A stretch of 64,000 nt of DNA from Berberis thunbergii (GCA_003290165.1 QNQO01008296.1:62001-126000); one strand, 5' to 3'. Shown: positions 22,695-33,627, counted from the stretch's first letter. Made by a program: numbers and translations. The notes: a model not told the origin generated them from the letters alone.

Positions 22695-23180
22695 CCGCAG
22701 TGCACTTTGCGAACATAAATTTTTGTGATTCAAGTTGTATTTATTAGATAACTAATATACTACAATTTTTGTGTTTTGATGAGCTTGATAATCGGTCTCA
22801 ATTGAGGATTTAAATTTATCTTGTTTTTCAATTTTTTAGTTTTGAGTTTAGGTTTTTCTGTTATGTTAATTTATATATATTTATTGAGTTTGGGTTTAAG
22901 AGTTTCAACTTTGAAGGAATTTTGAGAGTTTTCGAGGAAGAGATAGGAGATTTGTAAGAGATTTGAGTGTGGGGAGAAATTTTGAAAAGATTTTGAATAT
23001 GAGAGAGATGAACCATTGTTGATTTGAATGATGAGGGAAAAAAAGAAATAATTTTTTTTATATAGGTGGTGTGAAAAATATGGTGGTATGAAAAAATATG
23101 GTGATATAAGAAGAAGAAAAAAGCAAATAGTGTGAGAGAAGAAACGATAGTGTGGTGTAATTGCGACATTTAATCTATAC
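22695..23180 (+). repeat. Dispersed repeat family R, copy 1
   Basis: Shares an ordered series of phrases with 39800-40500: GGGATA..GCGAACATAA, GATTCAAGTTGT, TACTACAATTTTTGTGTTTTG, ATCGGTCTCA, then GAAGGAATTTTGAG and GGTGGTGTG near the end. The same phrases occur in reverse at 63240-64000. Non-coding; class unknown. Confidence 0.65.
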
Positions 23181-24234
23181 TAAGTCTCTTACCAAAAAAT
23201 AAAAATAAAAATAAAAAATCTGGGTTGAATTATTATTATTATTATTATTTTTGTTGTTGTGTTGGTGAGAGCTTTTACTTGGGCCAAGCAAATCCATTGT
23301 AACTCAATAATGATTGTAATTAAATAGACTGAGTTTGCTACCAAAAACCTGGCGAAAGAAGCATTAATAATTCCAACTAAGTAATTAATAACTACAGTAG
23401 TCTTTACATGAACGTACAATAGTTTTTGGTGAGAGCTTTTAATAACTAATTAATAACTTGGGCCAACCAAATCCAGTGGGTCGGTTGTAGGTTTTGTGTT
23501 TCACATGTCAAAGCCAAGTCAAGCATTACGCAATATACGAGGTAATCTGGTGACCTCATGGCTTCACATCATGTAAGTGTCAACCATTTTTAAGATTTGG
23601 AGAGACAATTATATTGTGGATGCTGGAGCTAGGGGACTATTTGAATGTGAATAAATGCTTAAATCTCGTTCTCCTTAAAATTTGACATGCAAAATAAATG
23701 TTCAGCCGTCAAAGATCATTTTTTTTGTGGTTGAAAGCACTTTGATGCTTAAGTCAGCGACTCTTTTTTAAGAAAGAAATAAATCTAGATAAAACTTAGT
23801 TAAGGTTGTATACTTTTATCGAATGTTTCGTTTACCTTTTATAATTGTCGCGGTTAATTCTCGGCGTGATTTAAGCATGTGAGACACAACGGAAGGTGGT
23901 GTTTCTCATAACAGTCTCATTCTTTATGGAGATGCGTTCGTAGAGGCGCAACTCCCTCCACGACTTTTTTTTGTGCAATGTTCCTCTTTTTTATGAGATA
24001 ACTCATATCGGACCTGAATTTGGGCTTTAATTCGTGCGGGTCTGGATTTGGACTTTGATTACATTTTTCTTTAATGGATCATGTTTGGGCTTTCATGATT
24101 GGCTTTAACCTTCTTAGGTTTTACGAGCTGGCCAAATAGATGAGTCGCCAGATCCTTGTGATGGATGTTTTCTGCTACGTGTTCGGCTTTGATGACAGTC
24201 TATTTTTTATGTATCATCAGCTACTCTCCCTTGG
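23181..24234. other. Intergenic, no gene seen
   Basis: Contains an (ATT)n microsatellite at about 23229-23250. A phrase ATTATATTGTGGATGCT..GAGCTAGGGGA at 23607-23638 recurs at 28045-28075. No coding segment could be supported. Confidence 0.45.
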
Positions 24235-26345
24235 TTAGTGGGTATGTTCATGTATCCACTAACTGTGTGGCGGTTTGTTTTTTTATTTCAACATTACAGT
24301 GCATTTAGTGTTCTTACTATCTGTTGCTACCACTGTCTCTCCGATGTTCCGCCGCCAGCTCGTTTCAACGCGATTTTTGGGATTTCGTGCGACTATCATA
24401 TATTGAATGTTTTTTTTCAAGAGTGGACCTTCCGCTGCTCGTCCCTATAAAAAGAGGAATTGAGTTCGGGGTTTCTCCCTTTTACACATTTCAATTTCCA
24501 GTTGTTGATTCATTTATTTCTTGTTTTTGCTTTGCAATCATGTCTAGCTTCAAGGTTTTGAGTAGCGATGTTTTTGATGATTTTGAAGTTTCTTTTCGCC
24601 TAAGCGGGTGATACATGTGTCTTTGGATATCATCCATCACGATTATTCGTTGTTGGCCGATCTAGAAATCATTATCCTCGAAGAGGGCGATGGTCTTTAT
24701 TGTCCAAAGCATGGGTATATCGCTTTGTATCCTGGTATGTTTCGTTCCGGCTTTAGGCTTTGGACTTTGTGGGAATCGCCCTCGCCCAATTGGTTCCTAA
24801 CGATTGGAAGGTGATGATTGCAATTTTAGCAAGGGCTACCGCATCCAGTATCCCTATGAATGTCAGGGTTTTGCATTCCTTAGTGGGGTTTAGTGTAAAT
24901 GATAATCGTACCTGTTGTCTTTGCTCTCCGTCTTGTTTCAAGGGTCTGCGATAGGGGTATGGTGGTTGGCCGAGGTCATGGTTTTATGCGTCACTTGCTT
25001 CCAATTATTTTAGGTTGTGCGAAAATCAGATTCTACGGTCATTCCAAGAGCCTAAGAGGATTGAGTTATCGCTGTCGTTAGAGGAACACGAGTTCTGTAA
25101 TCGGTTTGGCAATATTCCTCGAGTCTCGGTGGAAGATTTCCTTACTATGGATGCGATTATTCGTAGTGGCTTGTATTCGTTGAGTGAGGCGGGTTACGTG
25201 GAGCTTATTTTAGGTCGTGACTTGGAGGTGATTGTTGTGCATGCTAGTGATGTGGATGTCAGCCGCAGAGAGTTATGTTGACGGGCCTGTAAGTCGAGTT
25301 GCTTCTGTTGCTGACATAGGTTCTGGGAGTACCGGCTCGATTGTTAGGAAGAAGAAAGTTCACAGGCCTCCCAGCCCTTCTAAGATGTTGGCGATCAGTT
25401 TTGGCCGTGTTTCGAATAATAAAATATTCGCCACATCGGTTTGTGATGTTGCGAGGATTTTCTCCCCTCCTGCTTTTCCCCGAAAAGGAGGTCGTGGTTT
25501 GGAGGATGACTCTTCTGCCCGAGGATGAGGAAGTAAATCAAGTTCTTGAAAGGAGCAAGAAGGTTTCATGTCATTTAGACGATCGTGAGAATAATCTTGT
25601 TGCCTTGTACGGTTTGTCATTTTCATCTAACACGATGACTGAGAATCCAAAGAGTACTAAGACCTTGGATGACTTTGAGTACAATCCAACAATGGAAGAT
25701 CGAGTTGTTACTCGAGCTCTGGGCTTCAAACTCCCTGTTTCTCTTGCTATTGTCGAGACCTCGGGATCGCCTGCTACTTCCTTTGCTTCTCATCCTATTT
25801 TGGTTGCACTCGGGAAGTTCTGCTGGCCTTCCGAGATTGATGTGCAGGACAACGCTCGTAACCTCATTGGTGGTTGTCATGGGCGGTTAGCTAATAGGGC
25901 TTTTATGCCCATACGTTCATCACATCTTCATATCAATGAGAGCCTCCAACACCTTATGGAAGGGACGACTTATCTTACTTATGCGACCGTGATGGGGTCA
26001 GACTGCAAGGATGTCTGTGACCAAGTGGCGCTCATTGAGCGGAAGTTGGCAGGACATGTCTTGGTCATTTTTCATGTTATCTGCCAAACTGATTCGAAAG
26101 GGCTGTAGATATTGCACAGACGTCGTTGAGGGAGCTTGAGGCCATTCGGTACACATTTGCTTCTTATCTCGAAACGTCTGAAGTTGAGTTGGGTAGATTG
26201 CGGTCCCGTTGAATGTTGTTGAGAAGGAGTTGTCCGACCGAAAAGTTGAGCGTGATGAGGCCATCTGTTCTGCTGAAGAATGTTCTGCCAGTCTCAAGGC
26301 TTTTGTGACTCAAATTACTCAGCTGAATTCCGAGTTTTACATGGT
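24235..26345 (+). mobile_element. Degenerate gypsy-type retrotransposon gag-like ORF
   Basis: Broken frames on the plus strand give GIALAQLVPNDWKVMIAILA near 24775-24835. I recognise this as the core of the plant 'putative gypsy type transposon' domain (PF04195-like, residues P-x-x-W-R/K-V). Further frames (24315-25280, 25341-26108) continue the protein. From 26120 to 26340 the reading becomes coiled-coil-like (SLRELEAIRYTF, then EKELSDRKVERDEA). Stops and frameshifts occur every few hundred bases. No LTRs, reverse transcriptase or integrase were found. Confidence 0.6.
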
Positions 26346-26347
26346 AA

Positions 26348-26623
26348 TTGGTGGAGTTTGTAAGACATAATTGCAAACCGTTATGGTTGAAAAAATCAAA
26401 GGCAAGACGAAGGAAGGAGAATACCCAAAGTCGTCCATGAGGATTGTTGTTGAGTAGGTCGAACAAATATTCTATTATGAAAAATGGAAGTTGGTTTTCA
26501 ATTAGATGCATATTCATCTTAATTTATACCCTGCAACATTGAAGGAGTAGTCCGCAGAAAGTCGTGATTTTTTCGTGGCTCATGTGACCTGTCCCTGAGC
26601 ATGAACTCGATCACGAAGCAACT
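26348..26623 (-). pseudogene. DUF247 fragment, copy C
   Basis: About 275 bases match the middle of DUF247 copy A (9156-9412) at roughly nine bases in ten. The minus-strand reading includes LIENQLPFFIIEYLFDLLNN and the SFLRLAFDFF block. Homology starts and stops sharply, and the left end joins the coiled-coil end of the gypsy-type remnant. A few bases are added near 26520. No flanking gene parts are present, so it is a transposed or recombined scrap. Confidence 0.8.
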
Positions 26624-28300
26624 ATTGATATTCACTGAATTATTACATAAAATATCCCTTAATTTATATATGTTAGTGTTTCGAATATTACATTTTATTC
26701 TAATTTTTGTGTTTTCAGATTTTTATATGAATTTGAGCTTAAACGATGAAATTGCGTTAAGGCAGCAATTCGAAGAATGATCAATTGGTTAATCCAGATG
26801 GCGGTACAAAGTAATGGGTGTCAAGTTGACAACCAAATGCCAAAACCGGATCCAAACAAACCCAAATCTACCTATTACCCAAGCCCAATCCCAAATTAAC
26901 CCTAATCCTTCCTCATATAATTGGCAAATAGGAATCACTTCTTTCTGGCACGCCTCTCCCTTTTGGGAGCCGCCCTGCTCTCTGGTTTCACATCCCTCTT
27001 CTTCTTCTCTCTTTCATAGCCACAATCTCGACCACATTCACCCCTGCCGGTGATCCTCGCTCGATAGGAGAATCGGCAACGCAACCACCTCACCTCGCCG
27101 TCACCACCACCACCGCAGTCCTCATATTCTCTCTATGTTCCATTGGCTCAACACAACCACCTTCACAAATAGACCATGCTCCATCACAACCCTATTTCTC
27201 ATGCACGCACAACCCTCAACGAACCAACACAATCACGCACACCACAACCATCACCGAAACAGGGACGAGTTCCATGTCTTCCCTTCATTTCCTCCCTCTA
27301 TCTCGTGTCTCCTTCTCTTTCACAGGTACCGGAGCCGAACAGAGAAGAATAACAAGGCAGGAGCAGTTCGGACAGAGCAGCAGCAAGCAGTGACAAAGCA
27401 AGAAATTTCATAGAGGGGGGCAAAGCCACTAAGCATAATTAATTTGATAGTATTGATTTAAATAAACTATATATTATTTAGTTGTATTTTATATGTAATT
27501 TAGGATGTGAAAATAAATTTGGTATAAAAGGGGTTTGTTAGTAGTAGAAATGTAGAATAAAATATAAGACCCGCATACTATAATGAGGTATTAAAAATGA
27601 TAAACTTATTTATAAGAAATTTAAGGGGCTAACCATGATTTTTAAAATTCAGGGAGCAAATAAAAGTATAAAACTCATGGGATTATAATAGTTATTTCAT
27701 AAACTAGTTGGAATTACTTAAAATTGAGGGGACAGACAATCATTTGGAAGAGGTGAGGTGGCAAATAATTAGCAAATGGAGGTGGGCAATCTAAGAATGG
27801 TGAAGTTTGGGACCCACTTTCACTACAAGCATATATGAATTTTCAAACTTTAGGGGGGGGGGGGGGGGGGGAATCGCTCCCCTTAGGCTGTATGTGGCAC
27901 CGCCCTTGGCAGCATGGATCCCTCTCTCATCCAGCAGAAACAGGGAGCACCTCCTTGTTTCTCTCCCCCGTTCTCTTTCTCCTTCTCGTCTTTCCCTCTC
28001 TTTTGTGTCTCCTTCACTCTCTTTCTAATTAATTTGGAGAAGATTATATTGTGGATGCTCGGAGCTAGGGGAAATTTGAACCCGATTAATCCCAAGCCAC
28101 ACAAATGAAAAAATATGTTCATGGTTCAATTAATTTGAGAAGTGAATATCCACAAAAATCAGAACATCAAACATATTCATAACTTGGGTTGAGGTCCAGC
28201 AACCTAGTTTACTTGATTGATTGAGCCAGGATATATGTGTATGGTGTATGCATGTACCTGAGTCGGAATGAAAATAACAAATATATACCTTTCTTTAAAG
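26624..28300. other. Intergenic with a 19-G homopolymer
   Basis: Region 26930-27420 is CA/CT-rich and gives low-complexity frames only. A run of 19 G lies at 27853-27871, followed by CT-rich sequence (27960-28030). No gene is supported. Runs of this kind often mark assembly trouble. Confidence 0.45.
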
Positions 28301-28314
28301 AAAATTTCTAGAGA

Positions 28315-28487
28315 GTTTGGTCCCAGAGCACTGATTTGTGCTTGGGAGGATAGTCATAATGTGATCAGACCAATTCTACCCCTCTTCGACTTCTCCAAAC
28401 CTATGGAGAGAAGGGTAGAGTGGTTCGATCATGTGCGAACCACCCTCCAAAGCACAAATCAGTGTTCTAGACTAGGCTCCGTAGAAG
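28315..28487. repeat. Imperfect foldback of about 85-base arms
   Basis: GAGTTTGGTCCCAGAGCACT at the left pairs with the complement of AGTGTTCTAGACTAGGCTC at the right. The arms stay roughly 75 percent complementary through GATTTGTGCTT and the GAGAAG..CTTCTC loop region. It could be a MITE or a long-hairpin RNA source. No other copy is in the window. Confidence 0.55.
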
Positions 28488-28500
28488 CTCTTCTCTTTAA

Positions 28501-29170
28501 ATATTAAAAAAATTGAATTCTAAATTTCAAAATCATTTAACACTTCTTTTTTAATGTTACATTTGTTCAATGTTTTTTTTTTTTTTTTTTTTTTGCCTTC
28601 CAAAAAAAATGTTATCAACAACATCTTCTAAACCCTAGTTTGTGAGAAAGAAGAAGTGCATATTTAACATTGTATTATAAAGGCATTAGGTTGAAATGAC
28701 TAATCTCAACTTTTACTAGTAATTTAGAATCCAGTTAAGTTTTATTTAACTAAAAGACATTGCTTAAGCTAAATAATTAATTATTAATTTATTTGAGTTC
28801 CGTTTGAACTTAAAGTTTCAAGAAAATTATAGACTAACAGTACAAATATCTTGTTAAATTTTCAACTCGTTTCGACATTGTTTCTTGAAAACATCCTGAT
28901 TCCTTAATCAATCATTGAAAATAAAAAATAACAATACATATCTCGAAAACATCAAATGGATTAAAAAAACTCCATCTCACCCAACTTCCCCTTCACCGGT
29001 TGGACCCGGCCAACTCCTCTCTCCCAGCTCTACTCACACGTTGCGCCACCTTCAACGGTTGGTATGAAAGGTGAAAGGTGGGATCTTTTTAGTTGTTTGG
29101 TAGCCTATGTATTAAAAGAATAAGAAGATACAACCATCTATCTCGAGAGAGGAGGATGACGACAAGACAC
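28501..29170. other. Intergenic, no gene seen
   Basis: AT-rich with a long T-run at about 28571-28594. No coding, RNA or transposon signal was recognised. Confidence 0.5.
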
Positions 29171-29173
29171 TAA

Positions 29174-29335
29174 GGGTGTGTTTGGTTGCATGGAATCCTA
29201 TGCCATGGGAATTCATGAAGGGACCCCTACATTTTAGGCTAAATTGATGAATCACTCATCATCCATCATTTGATTTTGTGATCAATGGTGGGAATGAAAG
29301 TCCCATGAACATGTGAATCTCACTCCTTGGTCCCC
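29174..29335. mobile_element. Left half of a Tourist-like (PIF/Harbinger) MITE
   Basis: After TAA it begins GGGTGTGTTTGGTTGCATGG and follows the left arm of the complete element at 38097-38414 up to CTTGGTCCCCC. There it is cut off by the GGGACGGG-family element. Confidence 0.7.
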
Positions 29336-29965
29336 CAAAACCATTTCGAGACGGGATGAAGATTTTCAATCCCGCCCATCTCGTCCCGTCCCGAAATGGT
29401 TTTTTAAATATTAATTATTAATAATGTTAACATTTTTATGTTATTATTTTATTAAGAATGCAATTTAATATCAGGTCGTTCTTGTTACAGGAACTAATAG
29501 GCAAACAAATCATTATGGAGGGTAACATAATACTCACAGTTTCATTACTTATTCCAGTTAACATCAGATACTGCAGAGTGACACGGTCTACTAGAAAGAA
29601 GCCCATGGTGGCTCCATACTCTGGTGACATACTGGCAATAGCTGCCCGATCAGCCAAAGAAAGTTCACCCATTCCCTCACCTAGAAGCTAACAATGGATT
29701 TAGGACCTTAAATAGAGGGGCTTCATAGCTAAAAATTAAAGTTAAAATCATTCAACATCATTATTGATTACCATAAAACTCAACAAACTTGCCAACAACA
29801 CCGTGCTTCCTCAACATTTGGGTCATAGTGACGGGATGTGATTGATCAATTCCAACAACACCATGCTCCCACTTTAGATTGGGACGGGATGTGATTGATC
29901 AATTCCAAAAAACCTGAAAAAAATCAGGACGGGATCGAGATCACGGGATGGGGTGTCCACTCCTC
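29336..29965. mobile_element. hAT-like GGGACGGG-family element carrying aconitase exons
   Basis: Both edges contain the family's GACGGGAT and ATCCCGTCCC repeats (29350-29395 and 29825-29960), and the left repeats lead into the same TTAAATATTAATTATTAATAAT phrase seen at 12.55 kb. A phrase GACGGGATGTGATTGATCAATTCC occurs twice on the right (about 29830 and 29883). The terminal TAGGGGTGGGCA is not preserved at either edge; the right edge reads GGGGTGTCCACTCCT. No transposase. Confidence 0.55.
29538..29832 (-). pseudogene. Captured two-exon aconitase (aconitate hydratase) fragment
   Basis: On the minus strand the block at 29772-29832 reads [19 protein letters not shown] and ends at a GT donor. 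After an intron ending in TTGTTAG, block 29538-29687 reads [15 protein letters not shown], then [12 protein letters not shown], then [16 protein letters not shown]. These are hallmark segments of the aconitase family in the right order and separated by a normal intron. A few residues differ from what is usual (L for P in GFFPVD, M for K in QYLKLTG), so it is decaying. It lies inside the hAT-like element with nothing of the rest of the gene. The intron shows that DNA, not mRNA, was copied. Confidence 0.82.
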
Positions 29966-30137
29966 CTACTGGTCTCACAAGAAGCTTCTTTTTTATTTTT
30001 CAATGGCTTTCCACTGTTTTACCCGTTCGATAAGAACACTTGAACCCTGCCAATAGTTTCAAAGACCAAAAAATAAGAAGAAGAAAAGAAGCATACGTAG
30101 GGAAGAAGTAAAGGGAAAACAAGAGAAAAAAGAAATC

Positions 30138-30300
30138 ATGGTATTCTCGGTTGCCAATGGCATGACAGCTCAACGATTAGAGCTTGGCAGATGGTACCAC
30201 TAAGTCATGGGTTCAAACCCAGCTTGAGCCATCTTTAGTGGGTTCTGGGATCCTATAAAAACCCTTCTTGCCTTTAAAAAAAAAAATGGTATTCTCGGTT
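30138..30300 (+). mobile_element. tRNA-derived SINE with perfect 15-bp target duplications
   Basis: The body (30153-30285) has an A-box-like AGCTCAACGATTAGAGC, a B box GGTTCAAACCC at 30210-30220 and an A-rich tail after CTTGCCTTT. It is flanked by identical copies of ATGGTATTCTCGGTT at 30138-30152 and 30286-30300. A second family member lies in reverse at 62672-62803. The identical flanks suggest a fairly young insertion. Confidence 0.9.
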
Positions 30301-30928
30301 TATTTTTTTAGGAAACTAATATTTTCAGCTTGGCTCAGCCGAAGTCGCTAACTATATTTGATTAAGTTGGGCAGCTCAATAGACATTATTATCAATGTAG
30401 GATCAACTACGTAGCCAATTGTTTGGGTTTTGGTTTGGGTTTGGGTCTGTGTAAAAATCGTGAGTCTCGAGATCCCGTCCCATGGTATTATTAATTATAT
30501 TGTAGTTCATTGGTAAACCAATTAGGTTTAGGATTTATTTATTGATAGAGTAGTTAGGTCAGTCATAATTCATAAATAGGAGTGTAGGTTGTTCGTTGTA
30601 ATTTGGCTGATTAAATAAAGAGTTTTATTTCGTTTATCATCAGTTATATTTCATTTGCAATCAATTTCTTTTTTTTCAATTATTGCATTGTTTTCAATCC
30701 TCATTTCTTTTACATGTTTAATTCAATCTGAGGCTAAGGCATATCCTTAAGATGGTCCATGGCTGAAATATTTTAGTTTGAATTAAAAATAATACTTGCA
30801 CACAATAATTTCATGTGTAGATTATTAATTTTCTAAAGGAAGACACAAGCAAATTAGTTTAATGCTAACTATTATTTGTTTTTGCAAACCCTTGAACTTT
30901 TCATTACACTTCATTAATTTCATTAGCG
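30301..30928. other. Intergenic, possibly a decayed LTR
   Basis: Region 30440-30660 has a CATAAATAGGAGTG TATA-like stretch followed about 50 bases later by AATAAAGAG. That layout resembles the promoter and poly(A) region of a plant LTR, but the ends cannot be set. A fragment CGAGATCCCGTCCC (30469-30482) recalls the GGGACGGG family. Confidence 0.35.
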
Positions 30929-31029
30929 TTGTTTGCAACATTACAACCATCATTTTTTCCTACTGCATCAACAATAGGACCATCCCCATTACCTCTTCTC
31001 GCCCAACATAAATATTTTCTTGTCTTTAT

Positions 31030-31430
31030 TAACTGTAGAAAAAGAAGCTGCGGAGCGGAGATGGTGGATATTTTGACCAAGCAATTTGAAGAAATTTTGT
31101 ATCTAGTTTACTCATTAATTATTATCATCTCTATAGGGTGCAAAAAGTTGCATTTGAACTTTCCTATCACAGTCCTCAGCTGCATAGGAGTGTTGAACAA
31201 TCAGATGACCTGTTCATTGGCTCAGATGCTGAATGCCGATTTATGTTTCCATGCTCAGCTCCCTACTTCTAATCATTTCATTTGTTATATTGGTTTGTTT
31301 CATTTGTAATACATGTAGAATGAGCTATTAATTTTTGCCTTGACAGGCAATTGGAGTAGTTTTTAGTTTTACCCAAACTGGTTTTCTTGTTGTGCAACCA
31401 ACAAATTTCGACAATGAACTAGGTATCTTG
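31030..31430 (+). pseudogene. Unidentified exon-like blocks, probably a gene fragment
   Basis: After an intron-like TCTCTATAG at 31137, a reading of about 45 codons gives VAFELSYHSPQLHRSVEQ and FIGSDAECRFMFPCSAPYF before a stop. After CTTGACAG at 31346, a second block gives AIGVVFSFTQTGFLVVQPTN then FDNEL before GTATCTTG. Both look like real protein and sit behind plausible acceptors, but I do not recognise the family. The first block has no donor before its stop. Similarly weak blocks occur at 31040-31100 and 31505-31630. Confidence 0.35.
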
Positions 31431-32362
31431 TAACATGTTCTTCTCCAAGCACACTAGCAGGTTGCAATATGTTCTCTAAACTCAGAATCCAAATTTTAAT
31501 TCAGATGCCGTGACTTAAGGAACACAGGAAAGTTTGCCAACGGTGGAATGAGATCTGTAGCATGGTTAAATTAGCCACACAAGTTGAGGGATTTGTAAAC
31601 TGCACAACTTCAGTGTTTTTTATTCCTGACATTACTTCAGTATTATTATGATCTAAATGGTATGATCTACATGGTGAGGAGATCATTCCCTCTGATTATC
31701 CATTTGGTGATGAATGGTCATAGTTTTATGGAAATTAATATTGAAGTTTTTCATTTACATCATATCAGATACATTACATATCGAAATCAAGTCTTAGAGG
31801 TGTCAAAAGTGAGTATTGGAAACTATGTAGATTTTTCTAGCTCCATCGTCCGTTCATGTCTCAAGACCAAATATAACATGTGATGCGTGCGAATGAACGA
31901 GCACTAGATTAAACATATATAATTTAGTTAATAATATATAACAATGTCAATACAAGCAGAAGCAGTTCATCACTCACATGTTTTTAAGATATGTCCTAAC
32001 CAAACAACAAGAAACCTGGTTGTTTTCATGAATGCAGCAGCATCCTTAATCTGATACTAATTTCTAGATCTAATCAATGCATTCTTCCCAGAATTCGATT
32101 TCTCACAAATCGACAATGTACATTATGGCATTAAACAACACAATGTACAAAATTATTGTTGAATACACAAAACAGCAACCCTTGCACCCTCCCTTGAATT
32201 TAGAAAACACAAAAATTCTTCAAAACGGTGACCAGAACTGTTCTTATTCACATTCCCACTCAAAGAAACCAATTAATCATAATAATATAAGAACAACAAA
32301 TAAAAAGAGGAGACACCATTGATGTTTCAATCTCTGGGTCTAATTTTTCAGTTTTCATTTTC
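31431..32362. other. Intergenic, downstream of the RALF gene
   Basis: No gene is supported. The last 200 bases or so before 32363 would hold the RALF 3' UTR on the minus strand. Confidence 0.5.
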
Positions 32363-32728
32363 TCACTTGGTGTACCTTTTGCAATGTGTAGCAGCAGTGC
32401 ATCCACGCCGATAAGGATTAATACTTTTACCTCTTCCACAGCCATAGTAGGAACTTCCACGACGATTACAAGGTATATTATTTTTCTTCAACGCATCATA
32501 ACTAATATACCTTTGCCCTGCTGCTCTTAGAGACCTTCGGATGAAGTCTGAATCATCCATTCTCGTATATCTCTCTTTCCCTTCAAGGCAATCAGCAACC
32601 GGACCGTAACATGTTTTCCTCCCCACGCGTTTATTTTTTTCTGTGTGTGCGAATGATGGCTCTACCAAGAAGGTTAAGGCCAAAGCCGCGACAACAAGGA
32701 GGAGCAACAATGACAGTCTCATAGCCAT
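32363..32728 (-). CDS. RALF: RALF (rapid alkalinization factor) peptide precursor
   Basis: A 121-residue secreted peptide precursor. I chose the ATG at 32728 (MAMRLS); an upstream in-frame extension has no ATG. Residues 1-27 form a signal peptide with a leucine-rich core. A propeptide follows, ending in the dibasic RRSL at residues 64-67, the site that subtilase S1P cleaves in RALFs. The mature peptide (about 68-121) carries YISY (74-77), needed in the family for FERONIA-type receptor binding, and four cysteines (87, 97, 110, 116) expected to form two disulphides, with NPYRRGC between. Family knowledge: such peptides raise apoplastic pH and modulate growth, pollen tube integrity or immunity through CrRLK1L receptors and LLG/LRX partners. 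Single exon, as usual. Which RALF subgroup it belongs to is not resolved. Confidence 0.95.
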   Translation of the reverse strand: MAMRLSLLLLLVVAALALTFLVEPSFAHTEKNKRVGRKTCYGPVADCLEGKERYTRMDDSDFIRRSLRAAGQRYISYDALKKNNIPCNRRGSSYYGCGRGKSINPYRRGCTAATHCKRYTK

Positions 32729-33239
32729 TGTAAAACAGAGAATTGGTAAATGCAATGGAGGGGAAAAACAAAGGAGAGAAGCTCAGATAAGAATTAGTGA
32801 GTTTGTGGGGTGGTTTGATCTATGTTTAACCATTCTGTTAATAGTCATGCACTATATTTGGTTAATTACCTTTTCTCAGTTGACAATGCAGCCATTGGCC
32901 ATTGAATTAGCTCACCCTGAGATCCCGAAATTGCCATGTGGTTCACTATTTTTAGTCCAATTGTTTCTTATTTTTGCCATTGGATGAAACAGGTTGCCAT
33001 TTCATCTCACAGATTCTATAACAGAAACAGGGAAATGTTCCAATATTATTTTGCACCATATGATAATCCTATATAGTCATTTTTTTGCTTAGTTTTGGGT
33101 GTTTTACATTTCTACCATTTCTATAGATAATGTTTGTGGTTGTGTTTTAAAGAGAATGGATAAAAGTGTAAAAATGCCCAAGTCTGACAAAAAAATGGCT
33201 TTAAAGCCTGGCTGCCTAGACAAACTCTATGATTATTAA

Positions 33240-33619
33240 GAAGGGTTGGAAATCAAACCGACTATTATCGGTCTTAAATTCTTTCAATCGAACCGAATAT
33301 ATAAGAAATCGAACATAAACTTTTTCAATCGAACCAAACATATAAGAAACCGAACTAACCATATCGGTTTCAAATTTATGTAAACAAAAAACCAAATCTA
33401 CTGCCTAAAATGTTGCTACAACCGACATAAAATTGAACCGACTTGCTAAATTAAACATATTATATTATTTTATATATTATATATATTTGGTCAGTATCAG
33501 TTAAAATCACTAAAACTGAAAGCCGAACCGATTATATCGATTTCAAATTTTCTTAAACCGAATCGAACCAATCAATTTCGTCGGTTTAATCAGTTTATTC
33601 GGTTTTTTTGTTCAACCCT
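33240..33619. mobile_element. hAT-like MITE with ATTATTAA flanks
   Basis: It begins (GA)AGGGTTGGAAATC and ends TTTGTTCAACCCT, short inverted ends. ATTATTAA stands on both sides (33232-33239 and 33620-33627), an 8-bp duplication with two loose bases on the left. The body repeats CGAACCGA, AAACCGA and ATATCGGTTT motifs in both directions. Confidence 0.7.
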
Positions 33620-33627
33620 ATTATTAA

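Noticed and set aside
26814..27413. Two open frames of 79 and 92 codons
   Set aside because: CA/CT-rich low-complexity DNA; no recognisable protein and no splice signals tying them together.
32729..32755. Nine-residue N-terminal extension of RALF
   Set aside because: It would start at TTG, not ATG; MAMRLS at 32728 gives a normal signal peptide.
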